Origin: Fodinibius sp051746985 | GTDB taxonomy: Bacteria > Bacteroidota > Rhodothermia > Balneolales > Balneolaceae | Assembly: GCA_051746985.1 (NCBI GenBank) | Contig: JBNJFP010000004.1 | Location: 57,927 to 121,926, forward strand | Direction: 5' to 3' | DNA length: 64,000 nucleotides | In this document: piece by piece, positions 1 through 8,700 of the stretch | How the letters are laid out: each line of letters starts with the position of its first letter | How positions within the stretch are numbered: position 1 is the stretch's first letter | Notes under the pieces: generated by a model | What the model was told of the DNA's origin: nothing | What the model saw: the letters and a program-made list of their open reading frames with translations, nothing else | The model's database searches: none | Position numbers and translations under genes: made by a program

Positions 1-86
1 GTATAGGTTGGTCAGCCATAGTAATAAATTTCTTTTATCTTGTCTGTTGTCTAAGTGAATTACAAAATATAAATCACAAGGGAATC

Positions 87-842
87 ATGCGATCAGAAAA
101 AATAACATTTGAAGGCGCTTTTGGGGATGAACTTTCAGCACGAGTAGATCTACCAGACAAAGAAGCTCGCAGTTATGCGTTGTTTGCTCACTGTTTTACG
201 TGCTCAAAAAACTTCAAAATCATCAAAAACCTCAGCAAAACATTAACAAAGCACGGCATTGGAGTTTTTAGATTCGATTTTACTGGACTGGGTGAAAGTG
301 AAGGCGATTTTGCCGATACGAACTTTTCATCAAATATAGAGGACCTGATTGCCGCTGCGGAGAATATGGAATCACACTTACAGGGACCGGCTATTTTAAT
401 TGGGCACTCGCTGGGAGGTGCTGCCATGATTCAGGCGGCTTCCCGAATTACATCCTCAAAAGCAGTTGCAACTATTGCTGCTCCCAGCAGTCCCACCAGC
501 ATTAAGGACAAATTCGGAGCCAAGCTCGATACCATTCAAACAGAAGGAAAAGCAACGGTAACACTGGCTGGACGTGATTTTACGATCAAAAAACAGTTTA
601 TCGATGACCTGGAAGAAAATAACATGGACGAAATCATTAAAAACCTGGATCGACCACTGTTGATTTTTCATTCTCCTGTAGATAATATCGTAAGTATTGA
701 TAATGCGGCTCACATCTACAAAATGGCTCGTCATCCCAAAAGTTTTGTTTCGCTGGATGATGCCGATCATCTACTCAGCAATGAGGAAGACGGCATTTTT
801 GTAGCTGAAGTAATAGCAGCATGGGCCGATCGGTATTTTTAA
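87..842 (+). CDS. alpha/beta hydrolase (hydrolase half of the hydrolase-OsmC family)
   Basis: A cytoplasmic serine hydrolase of 251 residues with no signal peptide. The nucleophile elbow GHSLGG lies at residues 106-111 (Ser108). A likely acid Asp199 (SPVD) and His228 (DADH) complete the triad. The N-terminal segment with FAHCFTCSK and FDFTGLGESEGDF is typical of proteins in which this hydrolase is fused to a C-terminal OsmC peroxidase domain. Here the protein ends after the hydrolase fold and the next gene is unrelated, so the OsmC half is absent. The substrate is unknown. The ATG at 87 gives a sensible N-terminus. No terminator is visible before the superoxide dismutase gene 80 bases downstream. 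Confidence 0.9.
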   Translation: MRSEKITFEGAFGDELSARVDLPDKEARSYALFAHCFTCSKNFKIIKNLSKTLTKHGIGVFRFDFTGLGESEGDFADTNFSSNIEDLIAAAENMESHLQGPAILIGHSLGGAAMIQAASRITSSKAVATIAAPSSPTSIKDKFGAKLDTIQTEGKATVTLAGRDFTIKKQFIDDLEENNMDEIIKNLDRPLLIFHSPVDNIVSIDNAAHIYKMARHPKSFVSLDDADHLLSNEEDGIFVAEVIAAWADRYF

Positions 843-922
843 CTTTCATTGAATGCCAATACATTAGCTCTTGTTAAAGAATCAGGATTGGAACTCGAAC
901 AAAAATCAAACTCATATTATTT

Positions 923-1486
923 ATGCAATCATTAAAAAAGTATTTGTTCTCATTTTTACTGCTCTTTTTCGCCATGGGATGCGCCCAGGAGATGGAACAG
1001 GAAGAAACCACCACCGAACCGGCAACGGATTTTTCAGAAGCTGTTGCTGTTGTCCATCCCACTGAAGATGGCGATGCCACAGGACACGTCACCTTTACTA
1101 AAGAAGAAGACGGCGTTCGCGTCCAGGGTGAATTCGAAGGATTGGAAGAAGGTAAACACGGTTTCCACATTCACCAGTATGGTGATTGCCGAGCTGAAGA
1201 TGGAACTTCAGCTGGCGGACATTATAATCCAGCCGATAATCCACATGCCGGACCTGATGCCGAAAGCCGTCACGTAGGTGATATGGGCAACCTCGAAGCT
1301 GATGAAGACGGTAATGCCACCATCGATTACGTGGATAATACTATTCAGCTAAACGGTCCCGAAAGCATCATGGGACGAGGAATTGTTATTCACGCTAGCG
1401 AAGATGATCTCGAATCGCAGCCTACCGGTGATGCTGGTGGACGCATGGGATGCGGCGTTATTGGGGTAGCTAATGCTGATGCGTAA
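923..1486 (+). CDS. sodC: Cu/Zn superoxide dismutase, lipoprotein
   Basis: Dismutates superoxide outside the cytoplasm. Residues 1-20 form a lipoprotein signal ending in AMGC (Cys20), so the enzyme is probably membrane-anchored in the periplasm. The metal ligands are visible: HIH at 82-84, His100 in GGHYNP, His109, His117 and Asp120 in RHVGD, and His157 in VIHASEDD. Cys89 and Cys177 can form the conserved disulfide. Length (187 residues) is normal for bacterial SodC. The short acidic linker after Cys20 (EMEQEETTTEP) is a typical lipoprotein spacer. A strong intrinsic terminator follows, so the message probably ends there. Confidence 0.96.
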   Translation: MQSLKKYLFSFLLLFFAMGCAQEMEQEETTTEPATDFSEAVAVVHPTEDGDATGHVTFTKEEDGVRVQGEFEGLEEGKHGFHIHQYGDCRAEDGTSAGGHYNPADNPHAGPDAESRHVGDMGNLEADEDGNATIDYVDNTIQLNGPESIMGRGIVIHASEDDLESQPTGDAGGRMGCGVIGVANADA

Positions 1487-1513
1487 AAATCGTCACACTT
1501 AGTTCTTTTTCTG

Positions 1514-1542
1514 AGCCTGACCCTTAAGGTCAGGCTTTTTTT
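1514..1542 (+). terminator. intrinsic terminator after sodC
   Basis: Nine-base-pair stem AGCCTGACC (1514-1522) with GGTCAGGCT (1528-1536), a 5-base loop and a T run to 1542. It lies 28 bases after the sodC stop. Confidence 0.9.
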
Positions 1543-1568
1543 ATGAATATATTTTTGCCAAGAAAAAG

Positions 1569-2579
1569 TTAATCTGTAAGCTCTTCTACCTTAGGTGTAT
1601 CATGGCTTGATGTGAGGAAAAAGAAAAAAATAATGCCAGCTACAAAAGTAAGCCCAGAAACAAATAATAAATCATTTGAAGGCCGAATAATAAATAATGC
1701 AGCTACAAATTGGGTAGTGATAATTGCATAAAGCATTATAGCAATAGCAATGCGATTGATCTTATTGACAATATATGCTCCAAATGGCGCACCAAGCACT
1801 ACAAAGGGCACACAAACCAGCCAATAATTGATAGCCTCAGGCTGCATATCTCCAAGTAAAAACTGATGCATCAATGTCCCTAATATAGCATTTGAAGTCA
1901 TCAGCACCACCGATGTTGGTGTTGCTACTTTTTCTGATAACCCATACTTCATTGTAACAAACGAAAACGTGCATATATCTATGCCATTGCCAAAAATGGC
2001 ACTCAATACGCCACCCAAAACGCCTACTAATATCAGCTCTATGCTTTGATAATTCGACAAATCAGGCAACGACATTCGAGTATCCCTTTTTCGAATGTGA
2101 TTTATAACGAACAAGGCAATTCCAAAACTTAACCAAAACGAGACGAACATCATTTTAGCATAGGCCGCTGGAACAAGGGGTACAATCCAAATGGTCCCGG
2201 CTACAATACCAAACAGTCCGCCCGAACCCGAAAGCAATAGGTACGTTTTTTCGATTGTGATCCGTTTTGCCAGTATCCAAAGTGTGGCAGCCGTCATCCC
2301 AATACTTTGAATAGCAAGACTAAAGTTACGTGCTACATCGGGCGCAATATCGAAGATTAGTGTCATTACCGGGTATGCAATCGCTCCGCCACCCTCTGAG
2401 CTTGCCCCCGCCACAAATGACCCAAAAATCATGGTTGCCGACATAAACCAATTGTCTAAAAACAGGATCCACGACTCCGTTAACTGCATATACCCCAGCC
2501 AAAAGATATAAACGATACTCACAGGAATAACAAAGAATAATAGCGTTCTTCTGTCGAGAAGATTTTCTATAAAACTCAC
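1569..2579 (-). CDS. TauE/SafE-family sulfite exporter-like permease
   Basis: Integral membrane protein of 336 residues with about eight to nine hydrophobic helices. It shows the two-halved pattern of the TauE/SafE (DUF81) family: a glycine-rich loop near the first third (GASSEGGGAIAYP) and a second one near the middle (GGVLSAIFGNGIDI). Members export or import sulfonates, sulfite and related anions, but substrate cannot be read from sequence. The helix-rich N-terminus before the first glycine loop is longer than in many members. It converges on sodC and stands alone in its transcription unit, with no sulfur genes nearby to suggest a substrate. Confidence 0.88.
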   Translation of the reverse strand: MSFIENLLDRRTLLFFVIPVSIVYIFWLGYMQLTESWILFLDNWFMSATMIFGSFVAGASSEGGGAIAYPVMTLIFDIAPDVARNFSLAIQSIGMTAATLWILAKRITIEKTYLLLSGSGGLFGIVAGTIWIVPLVPAAYAKMMFVSFWLSFGIALFVINHIRKRDTRMSLPDLSNYQSIELILVGVLGGVLSAIFGNGIDICTFSFVTMKYGLSEKVATPTSVVLMTSNAILGTLMHQFLLGDMQPEAINYWLVCVPFVVLGAPFGAYIVNKINRIAIAIMLYAIITTQFVAALFIIRPSNDLLFVSGLTFVAGIIFFFFLTSSHDTPKVEELTD

Positions 2580-2694
2580 ATTTAAATATTGGCTTATTGA
2601 AAATTTGGAAGACTTATACTGATCAAAACGTTGAAGTATAAAAACAAAGGAAGATCTCTAAGTTCCGCCCTTTGGTTTAGCCCCAATAAATACA

Positions 2695-2726
2695 AAACCC
2701 GTCAGAGCTAAGTTTCTGACGGGTTT
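2695..2726 (-). terminator. intrinsic terminator after glyS
   Basis: Twelve-base-pair perfect stem AAACCCGTCAGA (2695-2706) with TCTGACGGGTTT (2715-2726) and an 8-base loop. Read on the minus strand it is followed by TGTATTTATT. It lies just downstream of the glyS stop at 2764. Confidence 0.8.
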
Positions 2727-2763
2727 ATGATATACTCTACTGGTTGATCATTTCATTTATCAG

Positions 2764-4156
2764 CTATTCAACATTCCAGCTCTTCATTTTCTCATCAATT
2801 ACTTCTTTTAGCCGACTGACCGGAACACGATCCTGCGTCATATCATCACGATAGCGGATGGTCACGGTATCTTCACCCTCGGATTCGACCCCGTCAAAAT
2901 CGACCGTTACGCAAAACGGTGTACCCGCTTCATCCTGCCGACGATAACGCTTCCCGATTGAACCGGATTCATCATACAACACATTGTAATCCTCACGCAG
3001 ATCATCCGTAATTTTATGCGCCAGATCCTGCAACTTATCTTTTTTAATGAGCGGAAAGATTCCCACTTTAGTCGGTGCCAGTTGGGGATTCATTTTCAAT
3101 ACCGTTCGCGTATCACCATCTACTTCTTCCTCGCGGTAGGCATCGCAAAGCACCATCATTACCGTACGGTCCAAACCAATTGAAGTCTCAATCACATAAG
3201 GCACATATTTTTCCTGCTTCTGCTGATCGTAATACTCCAGCTTCTTGCCTGAATACTCCTTGTGCTGACTCAAGTCAAAATCGGTGCGGTTGTGAATACC
3301 CTCAACCTCTTGCCAGCCAATGGGATATTCGTACTGAATATCCGCGGCAGCAGCAGCATAATGCGCCAATTTGTCTTCGGGATGCGGATGCGTGCGAAGT
3401 TTATCCTCGCGAATGCCCAATTTCTTGTGCCAGTCGAGACGTTTGTTAAGCCAATGATCATAACTCTCTTCATCGGTGCCTGGCTCGACAAAATACTGCA
3501 TCTCCATCTGTTCGAACTCCCGCATACGGAAAATGAACTGACGGGCAACAACCTCATTACGAAATGCCTTACCAACCTGGGCAATGCCGAACGGTACCTG
3601 CTGGCGGGCCGTATCCATCACATTTTTAAAATTCACAAAAATGCCCTGCGCCGTCTCGGGACGAAGATACACCGCATCATCGCCGTCACCGCCTGAAGAA
3701 GTTGCCCCAAACTGCGTCTTGAACATCAGGTTAAACTGACGCACTTCCGTCCAGTCAAACGCACCGGATTCCGGAGCACGGATCTCTTCATCCATAATAA
3801 GTTTATATAGATCCTCGCACACGCCTTCGCGTGATCCCGCCGTATCCAGCAATTCTTGAAGCTCATCAGCCTTGTCTGCTTTACCGTCGCTGCGCAGCTT
3901 GGCAATATGATTTTCAATTAGCATATCGGCCCGATAGCGTTTTTTCGACTGCTTATCATCAATCATAGGGTCATTGAATCCATCCAAATGCCCGCTGGCC
4001 TCCCACACTTTGGGATGCATGAAAATCGCCGAATCGAGCCCCACAATATTGTCGTGTCGCTGAGTCATATCCTTCCACCACATATCACGGATATTTCGCT
4101 TCAGCTCGGCACCCAGCGGACCATAATCATACACGGCTCCGAGTCCACCGTAAATT
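2764..4156 (-). CDS. glyS: glycyl-tRNA synthetase, dimeric (eukaryote/archaeal-like) type, 5' end lost in gap
   Basis: Charges tRNA-Gly with glycine. The visible 463 residues begin at IYGGLGAVYDYGPLG, which in complete alpha2-type GlyRS lies about 25 residues from the start, so only the extreme N-terminus is missing. Class II features are present: WEASGH, YLRPETAQGIF, FRMREFEQMEM, and the anticodon-binding domain near the C-terminus (IGKRYRRQDEAGTPFCV). This is not the alpha2beta2 (GlyQ/GlyS) type. The start codon lies in the N gap. An open frame that seems to continue across the Ns into 4380 is an artefact, because beyond the gap it reads antisense to asd. Confidence 0.95.
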
Positions 4157-4256
4157 NNNNNNNNNNNNNNNNNNNNNNNNNNNNNNNNNNNNNNNNNNNN
4201 NNNNNNNNNNNNNNNNNNNNNNNNNNNNNNNNNNNNNNNNNNNNNNNNNNNNNNNN
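4157..4256. other. assembly gap (100 Ns) between glyS and asd
   Basis: Exactly 100 Ns, the usual placeholder for a gap of unknown size. The left edge is inside glyS and the right edge inside asd, which read divergently. The missing DNA should hold roughly 75 bases of glyS, the shared upstream region and the first quarter of asd, so the real gap is likely more than 300 bases. Confidence 0.97.
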
Positions 4257-5037
4257 AAAGAATTTTGCCGAAGCGGGCATCCCGGTAATATCCAACGCAA
4301 AAAACTACCGCATGCACGACCAGGTTCCGCTGCTGGTGCCCGAAGTGAATCCCGACCACGCGGACCTCATTAAAAAACAAGATTTTGATTCTAATGGTAA
4401 CGGTTGGATTGTCACCAATCCCAATTGCGTTTCCGTGCCCCTTTCAATGTCCCTTCGTCCATTGCACGATGCCTTTGGCATTGACTCCTTAGTCGTTACT
4501 TCAATGCAGTCCGTTTCCGGCGCTGGCTACCCCGGCGTTTCCAGCATGGATATTGTAGCAAACGTGGTACCCTACATTGGCGGAGAAGAACCCAAAGTAC
4601 AGACTGAGGCCACTAAAGTGCTGGGAAGTTTGTCCGATGATTCTATTGTATTCAATGATTTTACCATTCAGGCTACGGCCGTGCGTGTCCCGACCATCGA
4701 AGGACACCTGCTTTCGGTATCCGTAAAGCTAAAAAATGCTCCCTCATCCATCGAAGAAGCCGAGCAAGCATTTACCGACTGGGAAAATCCCATTGCGAAT
4801 TTAGATCTACCCTCATCGCCGGCAAATCCCGTGCGACTTTATAAAGAAAATCGCTATCCCCAGCCCCGGCTTCACGCCGATCGTGAAGGCGGTATGCAAA
4901 CAGCTGTGGGACGTCTGCGCGAAGGAACTGTTATGGATTTAGGATATGTAACGATGGCACATAATACTATCCGCGGTGCGGCAGGGGGAGCTATTCTCAA
5001 CGCAGAACTATTGGCTGCAAAAGAATATATCAGCTAA
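4257..5037 (+). CDS. asd: aspartate-semialdehyde dehydrogenase, 5' end lost in gap
   Basis: Makes aspartate semialdehyde from aspartyl phosphate, the branch point to lysine, diaminopimelate, threonine and methionine. The remaining 259 residues start at KNFAEAGIPVISNAKNYRM. They contain the catalytic Cys in NPNCVS (codon 4426-4428), the QSVSGAGYPG segment, and a C-terminal RLREG with GAAGGAILNAELL. These features fit the archaeal/fungal-type Asd subfamily (LVPEVNPDH, NPNC). About 90 N-terminal residues, including the NADP-binding glycine loop, lie in the Ns. The aspartate kinase partner in this window is at 32.1-34.7 kb. Confidence 0.95.
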
Positions 5038-5065
5038 TTTTGCTTAACATTTAATTTTTCATCAT

Positions 5066-5105
5066 CCCTGTTAGAATTCTAAACTCTGGCAGGGTTTTAT
5101 TTTAC
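5066..5105 (+). terminator. intrinsic terminator after asd
   Basis: Ten-base-pair stem CCCTGTTAGA (5066-5075) with TCTGGCAGGG (5085-5094), including two G-U pairs, followed by the T-rich run TTTTATTTTA. It lies 28 bases after the asd stop. Confidence 0.75.
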
Positions 5106-5109
5106 TGAC

Positions 5110-5517
5110 CTATTTCTCGGTATTCTCATCATCCATTTCTTTAAGCTTTTGCTCAGACAGATGTACCCGAGCGGATGAAACAGTATTTTGGGCATCATCT
5201 TTATTGGAGCGCTTGACTTTTAACGTTAACCGCCCCTGTTCGCTACCCGGAATTTCTTCAAAAACCTTCATTGAATTCCCCTCCAAAATAATATTTCCAT
5301 GCCACCATCCTTTTTCAAAACGGATATTTTCCAGATCGGCATAAGTAATCACAGTAGATTTAACACCTGATGTTATTAATCCTATAAAGCTATCCTTGAC
5401 TTCGAACTCCAGGTGAAGTCCATCTTCTTTTACTTTCAATAATCCCTTTGCAACTCGCAGTCCGTGATTAATATTCGGTATTTCAATAGGTACGGATGGA
5501 TTGGATGAGTAATTCAT
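5110..5517 (-). CDS. hypothetical protein, soluble, beta-rich
   Basis: I do not recognise this 135-residue protein. It has no signal peptide or membrane segment. The middle (about residues 20-100) alternates hydrophobic and polar residues, with glycine turns and a GWWHGN motif, as expected for a small beta-barrel or PH-like sandwich. The last 30 residues are charged and probably helical, ending DDENTEK. The protein sits between the asd terminator and a leader region, reading away from the giant surface protein. A bacterial PH-like domain is only a guess from the strand pattern. Start ATG at 5517. Confidence 0.7.
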   Translation of the reverse strand: MNYSSNPSVPIEIPNINHGLRVAKGLLKVKEDGLHLEFEVKDSFIGLITSGVKSTVITYADLENIRFEKGWWHGNIILEGNSMKVFEEIPGSEQGRLTLKVKRSNKDDAQNTVSSARVHLSEQKLKEMDDENTEK

Positions 5518-5581
5518 GAAGATTTTTTTGGATTCATAACTGGTGAAAAGGAGTATATAAAAATTATCGAAAAAACTTTGT

Positions 5582-5709
5582 AAGGATTTGCCATCTCAAT
5601 GGTCTTACTACCAGAAACGCGTAAAAGCGTATAAGCCGTTGAAATAGAGAGCAATATCAAATGTCCTTCCGGGGTGAAGCTGTTGACCCAGTTTCACCCT
5701 CTTTTTTTT
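5582..5709 (+). ncRNA. candidate structured leader or small RNA ending in a strong terminator
   Basis: Several nested helices lie in the gap before the giant surface protein gene. An outer stem pairs AAGGATTTG (5582-5590) with CAAA plus TCCTT (5658-5661, 5664-5668), leaving a two-base bulge. Inside it are hairpins CCAT-CTCA-ATGG (5591-5602) and ACGC-GTAAAA-GCGT (5617-5630). The 3' end is an 11-bp terminator helix. I do not recognise a known riboswitch core. It could be a riboswitch or attenuator for the gene at 5789, or an independent small RNA. The pairing was found by eye, so the fold is a hypothesis. Confidence 0.4.
5672..5709 (+). terminator. strong intrinsic terminator upstream of the giant protein gene
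   Basis: Eleven-base-pair stem GGGTGAAGCTG (5672-5682) with CAGTTTCACCC (5689-5699), a 6-base loop TTGACC and eight Ts (5702-5709). No protein gene on this strand precedes it after asd, which has its own terminator. It therefore ends an RNA made from 5518-5670 or acts as an attenuator. Confidence 0.85.
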
Positions 5710-5788
5710 GTACATCGGATGGATTTTCTTGCCATTAATATTCTTCTCTCTTATTCTTCTGACAGACTATTTATCAAGAATAATCAGT

Positions 5789-8700
5789 ATGGGATACAAA
5801 AGTAAGTTGATTCTCCTTTTCATTGGGATCTTCATTTCTATCAAATCATCTGCGTACGCTCAAACAGTAATTATCGAAGAAGATTTTAGTGATGGAGATT
5901 ACACCAACAATCCAACATGGATCGATAGTGAATCCAAACATATTGTAAATTCATCAAATAGGCTTCAGCTTGATGCACCAAGTGAAAGTGCTGAAGCAGT
6001 AATCAGTACTGCCTCAACCGCTGCCTATGGTGAGTGGGAAACATACATTGAGCTTGGTTTCAATCCTTCTGGAAGCAACCTGTCACGATTTTATATTGTA
6101 GCTGATAATCAAGATTTGAAGGGCAATGTAGATGGGTATTTTGTTCAAATAGGTGACACCGAAGACGAAGTAAGCCTGTATCGGCAAGATGGAAATACCA
6201 TTACAAAAATCATCGATGGAACAGACGGATTGGTGGATTCAAATCCAGTGACAGTTCGCATTCAAGTAACCAGAGGTATAGATGGAAATTGGGAGCTTTT
6301 CGCAGATCCCACCGGGGGCACTTCGTATAACTCACAGGGAACTGCAACAGACAACACATATGCCCAAAGTGAATTCATCGGTCTATTCAGCGATTATACC
6401 AGCACCCGATCCGACCTGTTTGACTATGATGATATAAAAATCACAAAAGTTAACCCGCCACTGGATATCCAAAATGTAACCGTCGCAGATAATCAAACCA
6501 TTGATGCCGCTTTTAATCTGGATGTTGATCCAGCCAGTGTCCAAACATCAGACTTTACCATCACCCCCAATGTTGGAAATCCCGACAACATCAGTACTTC
6601 AGGTAACATCGTTCAACTAACTTATAACAACCCTATTCCCGGCGGGGAATATACCCTGACGGTCAGCGATATTGACGATAACGAAGGCAATACTATCGAT
6701 CCCAATACTGACTTCGGATTTCAATTTTTTGATTCCTATACCAAAGGCGATATCATTATCAATGAATTTGCTTACGATTATCCGACGACAATCAATGAAG
6801 AATACATCGAGCTCAGAAATACCAGCGAAAAATACTTAAACCTCGCGGATTGGCAAATTGCGGATAACAACAGCAGCTCTGGTCTGGGCCCAGATCCCAT
6901 CCCCATAGAACCCGACAGCTTTTTGGTTATTTCAGCTGACACTGCTGAACTTAGGGACGTTTTTGGCGATCGTGCTTATCATGAATCGAGCTTCCCTGCC
7001 CTAAACAATACCGGTAACGATGCGGTTCACTTAATAGGCAGTGATGGGACAACTGCTGATTCACTCACTTATAACTCCGATTGGGGCGGCACCGATGTAG
7101 CCTTGGAACGACGGTCTGCTTCCGCACCGAGTACCTATAAAGAAAACTGGGGTGACTCTCCCAACCCTGATGGCGGCACGCCCGGCACAGTTAATGAGGT
7201 GAGTGAAGATAATACGCCTCCCAAACTCACTGGTTTGAACATTCTATCTACACAAACACTGCAGGTAGTTTTTAATGAGCGTTTGGATCAATCCGGCAAC
7301 TATGGTATTACCAACAGCAGTATTTCATCAGTCGATCAAACGGCAGCCGACACCATAGAACTTTCGCTTGGGTCAGACCTGCAAAACGCACAGGAGTACA
7401 CACTTTCAATCGAAGATGCCAAAGATATTTTCGGTAATACCATCGCTCCCACCGACACCTCTTTCACCTATTATGAACCATCACCGGTGGATTCCAGCGA
7501 CGTTGCCATCAATGAATTTATGTACGATCCACCTTCGGGAGATACCGAATATATTGAGCTCTATAATCACTCTGACAAGTCGCTCGACATTCAAGATTGG
7601 ACGCTCAGCGACAATAGAGAAGATTTTGAAGCTACTATCACAACTGAGCAATTCATTATTCCGCCAGACAGTTTTGTAGTCATTGCTCCCGATAACACTA
7701 TTGAAATGGACTATCCTGATATAGCATTGGTAACCATGAGCAGCTTCCCGGCCCTAAACAATGGCGGCGATCAGATCATTATTCGCGACCAAAACGGTGC
7801 ACTGCTTGACTCACTGGAATACACCTCTAACTGGGGCGGTGATGAAGTGGCTCTCGAACGACGTACCGTTGATGTATCAGGAACCTACCAAAGCAACTGG
7901 GGTAATTCGCCCAATGGTTTCGGTACCCCTGGAACTGACAATGAAATCGAACCTGATCAAATACCACCCAATCTCACTATATTAGACATTATAAACAGCA
8001 GTTCGATAGAAATTAGATTTGATGAGCCGATCCTCCGACAATCGCTCGAAAATCTTGCCAACTATCGGTTTTCGGAATCTATTGGTATTGATCAGGCGAC
8101 AGCTAACAGCGATCGTTCAGTATCACTTGACTTGGCTAGTGATCTGCAAAATGCAACAGATTATCAGTTAACCATCGACGGAATCCAAGATATTTACAGC
8201 AATACGTTAACGAATCGTGATACAACCTTTACTTACTATGAGATTTCTGATGCTGACACTGGGGATGTTTTTTTAAGTGAATTTATGACAGTGCCTCCAT
8301 CCGGCACTACAGAATATATAGAGCTACACAATACAACTTCTAAATCTTTTGATTTACAAGGATGGACCATCAATGACAATATGGAGAACTTAGAAACAAT
8401 TACAAATCAACAGGTTGTATTACCGCCAGACAGTGCCATTGTTATCGCTCCTGATCGAACCCTCGAAAATGACTATCCTGATATAGCCTTAATAGCTATG
8501 GGATCGGCTTTTCCATCACTCAATAACAGCGGCGATGATATCGTAATCAGAACAGCTGGAGGAACTCGTATCGACTCTTTGCAATACCACGAAGATTGGG
8601 GCACAGATGAAGTAGCTTTGGAACGAAAGTCTTTTGAGCTTTCAGCAATATACAAGAGTAACTGGGGCGATAGTCCGAACGGTTTGGGCACGCCCGGAAC

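Noticed and set aside
4157..4380. Open frames that run through the Ns from glyS into asd, and from asd back over glyS.
   Set aside because: The Ns are of unknown length, so frame continuity is meaningless. On each far side the frame is antisense to a clear real gene.
5708..5788. TTG at 5708 as start of the giant protein.
   Set aside because: It lies in the T run of a strong terminator and puts a second hydrophobic helix before a good signal peptide. The ATG at 5789 fits better.
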